Shown here piece by piece: positions 40,362 through 49,567 of a DNA stretch of 64,000 bases. The DNA comes from Pseudomonas sp. R5-89-07 (GTDB taxonomy: Bacteria; Pseudomonadota; Gammaproteobacteria; Pseudomonadales; Pseudomonadaceae), in contig NZ_CP027727.1 of NCBI RefSeq assembly GCF_003851685.1, positions 1,922,001 to 1,986,000 of the forward strand, in the 5' to 3' direction. The notes below the pieces were generated by a model. It did no database searches. It was not told where the DNA came from and saw only the letters and a list, made by a program, of their open reading frames with translations. The translations under genes were made by a program, and so were the position numbers. Position 1 is the stretch's first letter; every line of letters begins with the position of its first letter.

Positions 40362-41228
40362 CTATTTCACAGGCAACTCAATCCTTTCAGACTCCCCCGG
40401 CACCGTCGGCCAATCCCCAGCTGCCCAGCGCTGCCGCGCCTGTTCGATCACCGCCGGATCGCTCGCCACAAAGTTCCAGTTGATCCGCCGTGGTCCATCC
40501 AGCGGCGCGCCGCCCACTATTACCAAGTGGCAGTCACTCTCGGCATACAGGGTCATCGCCTGCCCGGTCGGTAAAACCACCAGGCTATGCACCTCTAGAG
40601 CCTCCCCGTCCAGTTGCGCGTCACCGTCCAGCACATACACCGCGCGTTCTTCATGCTCATCGGGGATCAGCAGGGTAGTGGCGGTCTGCATCCGCACCTC
40701 GGCATACAGCGTGGGCGACAGCACCGGTACGGGCGATTTGAGGCAGAACCCGCTGCCGGCGATCAGGCGCACCTGCACGCCCAGGTTGTCGCTGGCCGGC
40801 AAACTTGCCGCCGGATGATGGCTGTAGTGGCCAGGCCCGGTTTCATGGTCCCTGGGCGATGCCAGCCACACTTGCAGGCCATGCAGCGTAAAACCGATGG
40901 CCTTGACCGCTTCGGGTGTGCGCTCGACGTGGGCAATGGCACTGCCGGCCGTCATCCAGCTGACATCGCCAGCCTGCACCACCTGGTCCGAACCCAGGCT
41001 GTCTTTGTGCTGCAGCGCGCCTTCGAACAGATAGGTGAGGGTAGACAGCCCGATATGCGGATGCTGACGGATATTCATCCCACTGCCCGGCGCATACCGT
41101 GTAGACAGCATATGGTCGAAAAATACGAAAGGCCCGACGCTGCGGCATTCACGCGATGGCAGCGGGCGCAGGATGGGCTGGCCTTCCACGTCTTCGGGGC
41201 GAGGGCGGATCACGGTGAGGGTGGTCAT
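40362..41228 (-). CDS. Pirin family protein
   Basis: 288 residues, double cupin. The pirin N-terminal motif is GMNIRQHPHIGLSTLTYLFEGALQHKDSLG, with the metal-binding histidines and glutamate, then WMTAGSAIAHVERTPE. Some bacterial pirins have quercetinase activity or adjust metabolic enzymes; the role here is open. ATG at 41228 follows AGGGA with good spacing; the longer frame adds 14 weak residues. Confidence 0.9.
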   Translation of the reverse strand: MTTLTVIRPRPEDVEGQPILRPLPSRECRSVGPFVFFDHMLSTRYAPGSGMNIRQHPHIGLSTLTYLFEGALQHKDSLGSDQVVQAGDVSWMTAGSAIAHVERTPEAVKAIGFTLHGLQVWLASPRDHETGPGHYSHHPAASLPASDNLGVQVRLIAGSGFCLKSPVPVLSPTLYAEVRMQTATTLLIPDEHEERAVYVLDGDAQLDGEALEVHSLVVLPTGQAMTLYAESDCHLVIVGGAPLDGPRRINWNFVASDPAVIEQARQRWAAGDWPTVPGESERIELPVK

Positions 41229-41294
41229 GAGGGGCATCCCTGTCTGAGCGGGTTCGATGACGCTGAGCATAACCCGCTCGACCGGAAATGGGTG

Positions 41295-41711
41295 TTACTG
41301 GCTGAAGGCGCCTTCCGACAGTGTTGTCTCGATGCTGACTTCGGCGGTGGTCATCAGTTTGTGCACCGGGCACTTGTCGGCGACGCGGTGCAGTTCATCG
41401 CGCTGTGCGTCGGTGAGTACGCCCTTGAGGGTCAGTGTGACGTTGAGCTTGTATTTGCCTTTTGTCTCTTCGGCAGCGTCGTGGGTGACTTCTACGGTTA
41501 CCCCGGTGAGGGGAATGTTCTTTTTCTGCGCGTAGAGCCTGACGGTCAAAGCTTTGCACGAAGCCAGCGCAGCATCGAAATAGTCGTGGGGAGAGGGCGC
41601 TGAATCGTCGCCCCCGAGGCTCTTGGGCAGGTCGGTAAACAGCTCATGGTTGTTGATATTGACGCTGTGGCGGAAGTTTTCAGCATTCAGCGTATTGACG
41701 GTAACAGGCAT
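41295..41711 (-). CDS. OsmC-family protein
   Basis: 138 residues. DYFDAALASCKALTVRLYAQKK holds the first cysteine and KCPVHKLMTT the second, the peroxidatic pair of OsmC/Ohr proteins that reduce organic peroxides with dithiol donors. It is closer to the general OsmC/YhfA type than to Ohr. The ATG at 41711 follows GAGGTTCGCC. Probably transcribed toward pirin. Confidence 0.88.
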   Translation of the reverse strand: MPVTVNTLNAENFRHSVNINNHELFTDLPKSLGGDDSAPSPHDYFDAALASCKALTVRLYAQKKNIPLTGVTVEVTHDAAEETKGKYKLNVTLTLKGVLTDAQRDELHRVADKCPVHKLMTTAEVSIETTLSEGAFSQ

Positions 41712-41852
41712 GGCGAACCTCACAAGGCTGTGGATGACGGTCATGCAGTAATAGAACATGCTGGCAGCGGGTGTTCCAGGTTTTTGTCCCTGCTGAACCG
41801 CGATGCATGGCGCAGGGTCTACCCGTATCAGTCGCTATCGAGGTATCCCGCC

Positions 41853-42875
41853 GTGTTCTGGACCCGTGTGAGTTTTGCCCTGTTGCTCGCCGCCAGCAGC
41901 CTTGCCGTGCAGGCCCGCGAGTATGCCTACAGCGATGCGCACCTGCATTACGTGGACTTTTTCCAGGAAACCGCGGGCATGGACGCGCTGCTCAAGGCCA
42001 TGGCGGACAATCGCGTCGAACATGTGATGATTTCCGGTATTCCGGTGGCCAAGAAATGGCATGAAGACGAACCCAAGCGCCCGCGCTATTACGCGGGTGA
42101 CGACGCCGATGCCTATTGGTACAGCGCCACTGATGTCATCGTCGCCGCCGCGGTCAATAAACTGACCCCTGAGCAGCGCCAGCGCTTTCATCCGTTCCTG
42201 GCCGGTTTCAATCCCAACGACAAGAATTCTGCTGCCCATATTCAGCGCATGCTCGACCTCAACCCGGGGCTGTGGCAGGGCATCGGTGAAGTGTTTACTC
42301 GTCACGATGATCTCACCGCGCTGACCTCGGGCGATACACCGCGCGCCAATAACGAAGCCATGACGCGTATCTATCACTTGGCGGCGGAGAACGACCTGCC
42401 GGTGATGCTGCACTCCAACATCACCTCCAAGCGCGAGCGCAACCCGTTGTACCTCGCCGAAGTCGAGCAGCCGCTGCGCAACCACCCGCACACGCGCTTT
42501 ATCTGGGCTCACGCCGGTACCAGCAAGGAAATCCACCGCCATCAGGTGCAAATGAAGTTCTTGCTGCCCACCTTGAATCGCCTGCTGGAGGCTTACCCCA
42601 ACCTCTACATCGATCTGTCCTGGAGCATGCTCACCCCGTACCTGCTGGATGACGCGGGCAAGCCACGACCAGAGTGGGTCAAACTGGTGGTGCGTTTCCC
42701 TGATCGCTTCATGCTGGGCTCCGACGTGGTAGGGCGCTTCAACAAGCTGGGTAAGGAAATGCGCCGTTTCGATCCTTTCCTCGATGCATTGCCCGAAGAC
42801 GTTGCCCACAAGGTCGCGCGAGATAACTTTCTCGCCGTCCTGCCCAAGCCGCGTCGCGATGAACGGGCGCCTTGA
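41853..42875 (+). CDS. Secreted amidohydrolase-family (Amidohydro_2) protein
   Basis: 340 residues from GTG at 41853, with a signal peptide (SSLAVQA-REYAY). SDAHLHYVDFF gives the H-x-H metal motif, PVMLHSNI and FIWAHAGTS add histidines, and LGSDVVG holds the late aspartate, as in PF04909 enzymes, a family of decarboxylases and hydrolases. A periplasmic location is unusual for this group. GAGGT precedes the GTG; the frame continues upstream without signal-like sequence. Substrate unknown. Confidence 0.82.
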   Translation: MFWTRVSFALLLAASSLAVQAREYAYSDAHLHYVDFFQETAGMDALLKAMADNRVEHVMISGIPVAKKWHEDEPKRPRYYAGDDADAYWYSATDVIVAAAVNKLTPEQRQRFHPFLAGFNPNDKNSAAHIQRMLDLNPGLWQGIGEVFTRHDDLTALTSGDTPRANNEAMTRIYHLAAENDLPVMLHSNITSKRERNPLYLAEVEQPLRNHPHTRFIWAHAGTSKEIHRHQVQMKFLLPTLNRLLEAYPNLYIDLSWSMLTPYLLDDAGKPRPEWVKLVVRFPDRFMLGSDVVGRFNKLGKEMRRFDPFLDALPEDVAHKVARDNFLAVLPKPRRDERAP

Positions 42876-42891
42876 TATCGCGTTTGTGTCT

Positions 42892-42918
42892 TATGTAAAT
42901 GGTCTGAGGTGCCGATAA
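42892..42918 (+). promoter_or_regulatory. FliA (sigma-28) type promoter for the chemoreceptor gene
   Basis: GCCGATAA (42911-42918) is a perfect sigma-28 -10 element; TATGTAAA lies 11 bases before it in the place of TAAAGTTT, a weaker match. Chemoreceptors are usual FliA targets. Confidence 0.6.
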
Positions 42919-42972
42919 CGTCCAAGAGTCCCGCTGCAGGTAGATGCAGCACTTTTGGAAGGAATCCTGGCA

Positions 42973-44598
42973 ATGAGTATCCGTAGTTTGAATATCGCGC
43001 CACGCGCTGGCTTGGGCTTTGGCGTGCTGGCACTGATGGTGTGCGCCTTGGGCGGTTTTGCCCTGCTGCAAATGGCCAATATGCGCGAGCAGTCGGACCA
43101 GGTGGAGAACAACTGGCTGCCCAGCGTGATGGCCGTAGGGGATATGAGCCAGGACTTGCTGCGCATTCGCGCCCTGACGCTGCGCCTGCTGGTCAATCGC
43201 GACCCCCAGGCGCTGGCGCAGAACGAGCAGAAACTCATCGACCTCAAGAGTGGCCTGCAGCACGGGCAAACCCTGTATGAAGCGCTGATCGTGCTGGCGC
43301 AGGAGCGCACGCTGTTTGAGCGCTTCAAGAGCCAGGAGCAGCAATACCTGCAGCGTCAGGAACAGGTGATGGCGTTTTCCAAGGCGGGTCAGCTAGATGC
43401 GGCGGTCAACGTGGTCAACGGCGAAATGAATCAGTTGGCCGATGACATGGCCATGAGCTTGCGCGACTTGGTCGCCCTGAACAAAGCCAGTGCCAACCAG
43501 GCAGCGAGCCTGGCCCAGCGGGTATTCAACCAATCACGCAACTGGGTGATCGGGATGATCCTGCTGACCGCCCTGGTCACCATCGGTTTGGCGGTGTGGC
43601 TGACGCGCAGCATCGTGTTGCCGCTGGCGCAATCGCTGAAGCTCGCCCAAGGTGTGGCCGGTGGCGACCTGACCGGTGAGATCCACGTGAGCGGCAACGA
43701 CGAACCTGCGCGGCTGCAGCGGGCGCTCAAGGGCATGCAGGAAAATCTGCGTGACACCATCCGACGGATTGCCCAGTCCTCGAACCAACTGGCATCAGCC
43801 TCTGAGGAGCTCAGTTGCGTGACCGAGGATGCCACGCGCGGCCTGCAGCAGCAGAACCAGGAAATCGAACAGGCGGCCACGGCGGTCAACCAGATGACGG
43901 CGGCGGTGGAAGAGGTGGCCAGCAATGCGGTAGCCACGTCCCACGCGTCCCGTGAGTCGGACCGCATTGCCCAACAAGGGCGTGAGCAAGTGCGGCAGAC
44001 GGTGGTATCGATCGAGGCCCTGGCCACCGACGTGACCGCCAATGCGACCCAGGTTGGGGACCTCGCGCAGAAGGTGTATGGCATCAGCAAAGTGCTCGAC
44101 GTGATTCGTTCGATCGCCGAACAAACCAACCTGTTGGCGCTGAACGCGGCGATTGAAGCGGCGCGGGCAGGCGATGCCGGGCGCGGATTTGCCGTGGTGG
44201 CTGATGAGGTGCGCGCCCTGGCCCATCGCACCCAGCAGTCGACCCAGGAAATCGAGCAGATGATCAGTGGTATTCAGCAGGGCACCGATCAAGCTGTCAG
44301 CTCGATGCAGCACAGCAACACGCGGGCGCGGTCGACGTTGGAGATCGCCAAGTCGGCGGGGATGGCGTTGGAGGAGATAGCTTCGGCGTTCACCTTGATC
44401 AACGAGCGCAACCTGGTGATCGCCAGTGCTTCGGAGCAGCAGGCGGCGGTGGCGCGGGAGGTGGATCGCAACCTGACGAATATTCGCGACCTGGCGCACC
44501 AGACGTCGACCGGGGCCAATCAGACCAGCGCGGCCAGCCAGGAATTGTCGCGGCTGGCGGTGGACTTGAATTCGATGGTGGCGCGGTTTTCGGTGTAG
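42973..44598 (+). CDS. Methyl-accepting chemotaxis protein
   Basis: 541 residues. Short cytoplasmic N-end, a first membrane helix ([19 protein letters not shown]), a periplasmic four-helix-bundle sensor of about 150 residues, a second helix ([20 protein letters not shown]), a HAMP domain with RSIVLPLAQ, and the signalling domain with the hairpin tip [20 protein letters not shown]. The C-terminus lacks a CheR-binding pentapeptide. AAGGAA precedes the ATG at 42973. Small helical-bundle sensors of this kind often sense organic acids or amines; the ligand is not known. Confidence 0.93.
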   Translation: MSIRSLNIAPRAGLGFGVLALMVCALGGFALLQMANMREQSDQVENNWLPSVMAVGDMSQDLLRIRALTLRLLVNRDPQALAQNEQKLIDLKSGLQHGQTLYEALIVLAQERTLFERFKSQEQQYLQRQEQVMAFSKAGQLDAAVNVVNGEMNQLADDMAMSLRDLVALNKASANQAASLAQRVFNQSRNWVIGMILLTALVTIGLAVWLTRSIVLPLAQSLKLAQGVAGGDLTGEIHVSGNDEPARLQRALKGMQENLRDTIRRIAQSSNQLASASEELSCVTEDATRGLQQQNQEIEQAATAVNQMTAAVEEVASNAVATSHASRESDRIAQQGREQVRQTVVSIEALATDVTANATQVGDLAQKVYGISKVLDVIRSIAEQTNLLALNAAIEAARAGDAGRGFAVVADEVRALAHRTQQSTQEIEQMISGIQQGTDQAVSSMQHSNTRARSTLEIAKSAGMALEEIASAFTLINERNLVIASASEQQAAVAREVDRNLTNIRDLAHQTSTGANQTSAASQELSRLAVDLNSMVARFSV

Positions 44599-44605
44599 GG
44601 TAGAA

Positions 44606-44680
44606 GCAGCTGCAAGCCTTGAGCTGCAAGCTGAAAGTGGTTGGAATGCGCTGCTCTTGCAGCTTGCCGCTTGAAACTGA
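44606..44680. repeat. Second repeat family, copy 2
   Basis: GCAGCTGCAAGCCTTGAGCT and CTTGCAGCTTGCCGCTTGAA form inverted arms like those at 29656-29734. It lies between the convergent chemoreceptor and fabB genes, before the terminator. Confidence 0.7.
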
Positions 44681-44692
44681 TTGCTCTGAAAG

Positions 44693-44723
44693 CAAAAAGC
44701 CCCGAACCAGTCGGGGCTTTTCA
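44693..44723. terminator. Bidirectional terminator between chemoreceptor and fabB
   Basis: AAAAGCCCCGA-ACCAG-TCGGGGCTTTT serves both strands. Confidence 0.92.
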
Positions 44724-44741
44724 TTGGATCAAGCTACAGGA

Positions 44742-45962
44742 TTACTTACCCTGCCAGCGTTTCAGCACCAGGGTGGCGTTAGTGCCACCGAAGCCGAAGC
44801 TGTTGCTCATCACGGTGTCGATTTTTACATCTTCGACGGTCTTGGTCAGGATCGGCATATCGGCGACGACCGGGTCGATCTCGTCGATGTTGGCCGAGCC
44901 GGCCATGAAGTTGCCTTCCATCATCAGCAGGCAGTAGATCGCTTCGTGAACGCCGGCGGCGCCCAGGGAGTGACCCGACAGGCTCTTGGTGGAGCTGATT
45001 TTCGGCGCCTTGTCACCGAATACCGCACGCACACCTTCCATTTCCTTGGCGTCGCCGACCGGGGTCGAGGTGCCGTGGGTGTTCAGGTAGTCGATCGGGG
45101 TATCCACGGTGGACATCGCCATCTGCATGCAGCGGATGGCGCCTTCACCGCTTGGGGCAACCATGTCGTAGCCGTCGGACGTCGCGCCGTAGCCGACGAT
45201 TTCGGCGTAGATCTTCGCGCCACGGGCCAGGGCATGTTCCAGCTCCTCGACCACCACCATGCCGCCACCGCCGGCGATGACGAAACCGTCACGCTTGGCG
45301 TCGTAGGCACGGGAGGCCTTTTCCGGGGTTTCGTTGTACTGGGTGGACAGCGCGCCCATGGCGTCGAACAGGAACGACTGGCTCCAATGCTCTTCTTCGC
45401 CGCCGCCGGCGAATACGATGTCCTGCTTGCCCAGCTGGATCTGCTCAACGGCAGTCCCGATGCAGTGGGCGCTGGTGGCGCAGGCCGAGGAGATCGAGTA
45501 GTTCACACCCTTGATCTGGAACGGCGTGGCCAGGCAAGCCGAAACGGTGCTGCCCATGGTCCGCGTTACACGGTACGGGCCGACGCGTTTCACGCCTTTT
45601 TCGCGCAGGATGTCCAGCGCTTCCATCTGGTTCAGGGTAGATGCGCCGCCGGAGCCGGCGATCAGGCCGGTGCGTACGTTCGATACCTGGTCTTCGCTCA
45701 GGCCGGAGTCGGCGATCGCGTCTTTCATGGCCAGGTAGGCATAGGCGGCAGCGTGGCCGACGAAGCGATAGATCTTGCGATCGATCAGTTCTTCGAGGGG
45801 CAGGTCGATGGAGCCGGAAACCTGGCTACGCAGACCCATTTCGGCATATTCCGGGTTGAAGCGGATGCCAGGGCGACTTGCACGCAGGTTAGCGGTGACG
45901 GTCTCTTTGTCATTGCCCAGGCAAGAAACGATGCCCAGACCAGTGATAACGACGCGGCGCAT
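44742..45962 (-). CDS. fabB: Beta-ketoacyl-ACP synthase I
   Basis: 406 residues. The nucleophile is Cys161 in [10 protein letters not shown], and the histidines are in [12 protein letters not shown] and [11 protein letters not shown], the Cys-His-His triad of KAS I. It elongates unsaturated acyl chains made through FabA. It follows fabA by 11 bases in a fixed operon. Confidence 0.98.
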   Translation of the reverse strand: MRRVVITGLGIVSCLGNDKETVTANLRASRPGIRFNPEYAEMGLRSQVSGSIDLPLEELIDRKIYRFVGHAAAYAYLAMKDAIADSGLSEDQVSNVRTGLIAGSGGASTLNQMEALDILREKGVKRVGPYRVTRTMGSTVSACLATPFQIKGVNYSISSACATSAHCIGTAVEQIQLGKQDIVFAGGGEEEHWSQSFLFDAMGALSTQYNETPEKASRAYDAKRDGFVIAGGGGMVVVEELEHALARGAKIYAEIVGYGATSDGYDMVAPSGEGAIRCMQMAMSTVDTPIDYLNTHGTSTPVGDAKEMEGVRAVFGDKAPKISSTKSLSGHSLGAAGVHEAIYCLLMMEGNFMAGSANIDEIDPVVADMPILTKTVEDVKIDTVMSNSFGFGGTNATLVLKRWQGK

Positions 45963-45973
45963 GCGGATAACCC

Positions 45974-46489
45974 TTAAAAGTTGTCAGTGGAAGTGAATAC
46001 GCCGACCCGAAGGCCTTCGGCAGTATAGATCTCGCGACCGTCGACAGTCACCGAACCGTCGGCAATGGCCAGGTTCAGCTTGCCCTTGAGGACGCGCTTG
46101 ATTTGAATGTTGTAGGTGACTTTCTTGGCGGTCGGCAGGACCTGGCCAAAGAACTTCACTTCGCCCGAACCCAGGGCGCGACCGCGACCCGGCAGGCCTT
46201 GCCAGCCCAGGTAGAAGCCGACCAGTTGCCACATGGCATCGAGGCCCAGGCAGCCCGGCATCACCGGGTCTCCTTCGAAGTGGCAGGCGAAGAACCACAG
46301 GTCAGGGGTGATATCCAGCTCGGCGACCAATTCACCTTTGCCGTACTTGCCACCTTCTTCGCTGATATGGGTGATGCGATCCACCATCAGCATGTTCGGG
46401 GCGGGCAGTTGCGCGTTACCTGGGCCGAACAGCTCACCGCGACTGCAGCGCAGCAGGTCTTCCCGAGTAAAGGCGTTTTGTTTGGTCAT
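45974..46489 (-). CDS. fabA: 3-hydroxydecanoyl-ACP dehydratase/isomerase
   Basis: 171 residues. Active-site His70 lies in [22 protein letters not shown] with Asp84 as partner, both at E. coli positions. It dehydrates 3-hydroxydecanoyl-ACP and isomerises the product to start unsaturated fatty acid synthesis. It leads the fabAB operon, with a candidate TetR-type operator 136-149 bases upstream. Confidence 0.98.
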   Translation of the reverse strand: MTKQNAFTREDLLRCSRGELFGPGNAQLPAPNMLMVDRITHISEEGGKYGKGELVAELDITPDLWFFACHFEGDPVMPGCLGLDAMWQLVGFYLGWQGLPGRGRALGSGEVKFFGQVLPTAKKVTYNIQIKRVLKGKLNLAIADGSVTVDGREIYTAEGLRVGVFTSTDNF

Positions 46490-46624
46490 GCGAGCTCCTC
46501 AATAATCCCATGCGGCAGGGCAGGGCAAATCTTCCCGAACCGAATGAAGCGTTCATGCCTCATAGCGGTAGCCTACACATAGACTATTGCGTTGTAGTGA
46601 AAGTCACAGCGTCAAGGTACTCAA

Positions 46625-46638
46625 TGTACACTTGTTCA
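46625..46638. promoter_or_regulatory. Candidate FabR/DesT-type operator upstream of fabAB
   Basis: TGTACA-CT-TGTTCA is an inverted repeat with one mismatch, similar to the GTACA-NN-TGT sites of FabR and DesT, the TetR regulators of unsaturated fatty acid genes. Inference from resemblance and place. Confidence 0.45.
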
Positions 46639-46738
46639 CTGAAATGTTAAACCGGACCTGTTTATCAGCCCGTTTGGGTGCCTAAGACTGCCGCACTTTC
46701 GTCTTCCACGCCAGTCGGACTTGGCTTAGCCACGACAG

Positions 46739-48640
46739 CTAATGCACCCAGCGCTCGAGGATTTGCTGCAAATCCGTGCGTTTGAACGGTTTGGCCAGGT
46801 AATCGTTCATTCCAGCGGTCAGACAGGCCTCGCGATCGCCCTGCAAGGCGTTGGCCGTCAGGGCAATAATCGGCAGATCGGCGCAGCCGGGCAGTTGGCG
46901 GATTTGCCGGGTGGCCTCGTAGCCGTCGATCACTGGCAGGCGGCAGTCCATCAGGATGGCCGTGAAGATCAGGCTTTCGGCGCTGCGGATCGCCTCGGAG
47001 CCATCGGTGGCCAGGCTGACTTCAAAGCCCAGGCTGCGCAACATGGCTTCGACCACGGTGCGGTTAACCGGGTTGTCTTCCACCAAGAGTATGTGCCGTC
47101 CGTCGCCCGCACTGGTTTTGCCTGCGGCGTCCGGGGTGATGGCAGGCAAGCTTTGTTGGTCGAGAGCCAACGGAATTTCCAGGGTGAACACCGAACCCCG
47201 GCCTTCTTCGCTTTGGGCGCGCAGGGTGCCGCCCATGCGTTCGGCCAGGGTACGGGCGATCGGCAGGCCGAGGCCGGTACCGCCGTAACGTCTTGAAATG
47301 GAACTGTCGGCCTGCTGGAACGCATCGAACATCAATTCCAGGCGCTCGGCGGAAATACCGATACCACTGTCGCGCACGGTGCAGGTAAACCACAGCAGTT
47401 CATGGTCCAGGGTTTGCCAGTGGGGCTCCACATGCACGGTACCGTGCTCGGTGAACTTCAAGGCATTGCCGATCAGGTTCACCAGAATTTGCCGGATACG
47501 CGTCGGGTCGCCACGCACCCGCAGGGCTTCCATGCCCGATGGAATCGGCAGCTCCAGAGCCAGCCCGCGCTGCTGCGCACTGTGCTGGAACGCCTGGGCG
47601 CAACTGCTGATCAGGTCCGCCAGGTTGAAGGAAATATGTTCCAGCTCCAGCGCGGCGCGTTCGATGCGCGAGAAGTCGAGGATGTCGTTGATCACCTTGA
47701 GCAGGTGCTCGGTGGACTCGGAGGCCAACGCCGCGTACTCGGTCTGCTCTTCGGTCATTTCGGTGGTTTCCAACAACTGCAGCATGCCCAGCACGCCATT
47801 CATGGGCGTGCGCAGCTCATGGCTCATCATCGCCAGGAAGTCCGACTTGGCATTGTTCGCGCGCTCGGCTTCCTCGCGGGTCTGGATCAACTGCGCCATG
47901 GCCTGCTGCTGTTCTCGGCTGGCCTGGTTGAGGCCTGCGGCCAGGTTGTTGATGTGCCGCGACAGGTCGCCCAGTTCGGAGTCGTCGACAATCGGCAGCG
48001 GTGTCGTGTAATCGCCCTGCTGGATGGCTTTTACCGCGTGCCCCATGGCGCTGATTGGCTGCGACAGGCTGGCGGCCAGGCGTCGCGCCAGCAGGAAGGT
48101 AAACAAGAGTGCGAACAGCGCCAGAATGCCGGCCTTGAACAGGATTTCCTGCTGGCGTTGGCTGAACGCGTCGTTGGACATGCCGACGATCACCCGGCCC
48201 AGGTAGTCCGCGCGTGGCGCCTTGGATTCGTTGAGGTTGTCCTGGAAAAAGTCATTGCCCAGCTGGATGTGCTGCAAGCGGATCGGAGCCTGGAACACCT
48301 TCACCGACAGTGAGCGGTCATGTTTCTCCGACGGCTGCTCGACGTACACCAGAATATTTTCGGCGCTGTCCTGAATCTCCAGGAAACGCACGTGGGGGGT
48401 GGCCAGGGTCGCGCGCAGCAGGGTGTCGAGCACATCGTTGTTACCGGAAATAACCCCGTACTCAGTGGCAGGCGCCAGTTGGTTGGCGATCAACTGCCCG
48501 GTGTGGTCCAGTTCCTGGCGCAAGTCCTGGATGCGCACGAAGGTAAAGAAGCTGATCAACAGCAAGGTCAGCAACAGCGCGGGACCCAGGGTGATGAGCT
48601 GGGTGCGGGTATTGATGTCCCAGCGACGGCGCAAGGTCAT
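46739..48640 (-). CDS. Hybrid sensor histidine kinase, PA1611-like
   Basis: 633 residues: N-terminal membrane helix, a periplasmic sensor of about 120 residues of the BarA/GacS N-terminal type, a second helix ([21 protein letters not shown]), HAMP, a HisKA domain with [10 protein letters not shown], HATPase ([25 protein letters not shown]) and a receiver with phospho-aspartate in AILMDCRLP. No Hpt domain. In P. aeruginosa the kinase beside fabAB (PA1611) feeds the HptB/RetS network that sets sessile or motile life; position and domains suggest this is its counterpart. Its start overlaps the next upstream gene by four bases. Confidence 0.9.
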   Translation of the reverse strand: MTLRRRWDINTRTQLITLGPALLLTLLLISFFTFVRIQDLRQELDHTGQLIANQLAPATEYGVISGNNDVLDTLLRATLATPHVRFLEIQDSAENILVYVEQPSEKHDRSLSVKVFQAPIRLQHIQLGNDFFQDNLNESKAPRADYLGRVIVGMSNDAFSQRQQEILFKAGILALFALLFTFLLARRLAASLSQPISAMGHAVKAIQQGDYTTPLPIVDDSELGDLSRHINNLAAGLNQASREQQQAMAQLIQTREEAERANNAKSDFLAMMSHELRTPMNGVLGMLQLLETTEMTEEQTEYAALASESTEHLLKVINDILDFSRIERAALELEHISFNLADLISSCAQAFQHSAQQRGLALELPIPSGMEALRVRGDPTRIRQILVNLIGNALKFTEHGTVHVEPHWQTLDHELLWFTCTVRDSGIGISAERLELMFDAFQQADSSISRRYGGTGLGLPIARTLAERMGGTLRAQSEEGRGSVFTLEIPLALDQQSLPAITPDAAGKTSAGDGRHILLVEDNPVNRTVVEAMLRSLGFEVSLATDGSEAIRSAESLIFTAILMDCRLPVIDGYEATRQIRQLPGCADLPIIALTANALQGDREACLTAGMNDYLAKPFKRTDLQQILERWVH

Positions 48641-49548
48641 GGGCGTTGATCTCCTTCGGCCAAGCGGGTGGCGACGGCAGCTTCGTCGACCTGTTCGATG
48701 CCCAGTGAGCGCGCAACTTGCGGGTTGCCCACGACTTTGAAGTGTTCCGGGTAGAGCGTGCGCGGCCAGCTGGCCGGCGGATGGTCCAGCAGGCGATCGA
48801 GCACGGCGAGCCAGTCGGACTGGTCGCTGTAGGTGCTGGCCAGGCTGCCGGCCCGCACGAACCCGGCATTGGGGCCCACCAGCGGCAGTTGTTGGGCATA
48901 GCTGCTCAACAGCAGGTTCTTTGCGGTTTTAGGGTTGTATAGTTGCGGGTCGTCCAGGCCCAGCAGCACATCACTGTTCTTGAACAGGGCTTGCAGGGGG
49001 CGGCTGTCACTGGTGTTGTCCCAGCGTTGGGACACGATTTCCAGGCCCAGCGGCGCGGCATACTGGTCAAGCTCGGGCAGCAGGAATTCGCTGTCGGCAC
49101 CGTACAACACGCCAATACGCCGGGCCTGGGGCAAGATGCTGGCGATCAGGCGCAACTGGCGCGCCAGCGGCGGGTCGCTCCACAACAGGCTGATTTTAGC
49201 CGGGTGGGCGCCACCCAGGCGTTGGTGGGCCTGCAGGCGGCTGATGCGCAGCACCAGGGTCGGTGGGCCCTGCGTATCCTGCAAGCGCCAGTCAAGGCCG
49301 GGCAGGTCCAGCAGAATCAGGCGGGTATTGGCGGGCAACTGGCTTGGTGCGGGCAGGTTTTTCAGCAGGGTGAAGGAGACATGGTCTTCGGGGCGCTGCT
49401 CGATAAGGGCCTGGGTAAAGGCTTGGACACCGGCACCGTCCTCGGCAGCGGTCAACAGAATGTCGGCGCTCCACACGGGCCTCGCGAGCAGCAGGCACGC
49501 CAGCAGCAGGCCGCGCCGCCACAGCCGCGAAACAACAGGGAAGGTCAT
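48637..49548 (-). CDS. Periplasmic ABC-type substrate-binding protein (PF04392-like)
   Basis: About 303 residues with a signal peptide ([14 protein letters not shown]). [65 protein letters not shown] and the ending [10 protein letters not shown] match the family of ABC substrate-binding proteins often tied to sensors. There is no permease or ATPase. It overlaps the kinase gene by four bases and follows the TonB receptor gene, so it probably hands ligand information to the kinase. ATG at 49548 is used; an ATG six codons earlier (49566) is possible. Confidence 0.78.
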   Translation of the reverse strand: MTFPVVSRLWRRGLLLACLLLARPVWSADILLTAAEDGAGVQAFTQALIEQRPEDHVSFTLLKNLPAPSQLPANTRLILLDLPGLDWRLQDTQGPPTLVLRISRLQAHQRLGGAHPAKISLLWSDPPLARQLRLIASILPQARRIGVLYGADSEFLLPELDQYAAPLGLEIVSQRWDNTSDSRPLQALFKNSDVLLGLDDPQLYNPKTAKNLLLSSYAQQLPLVGPNAGFVRAGSLASTYSDQSDWLAVLDRLLDHPPASWPRTLYPEHFKVVGNPQVARSLGIEQVDEAAVATRLAEGDQRP

Positions 49549-49567
49549 CCGTGACGGGTCGCCCATG

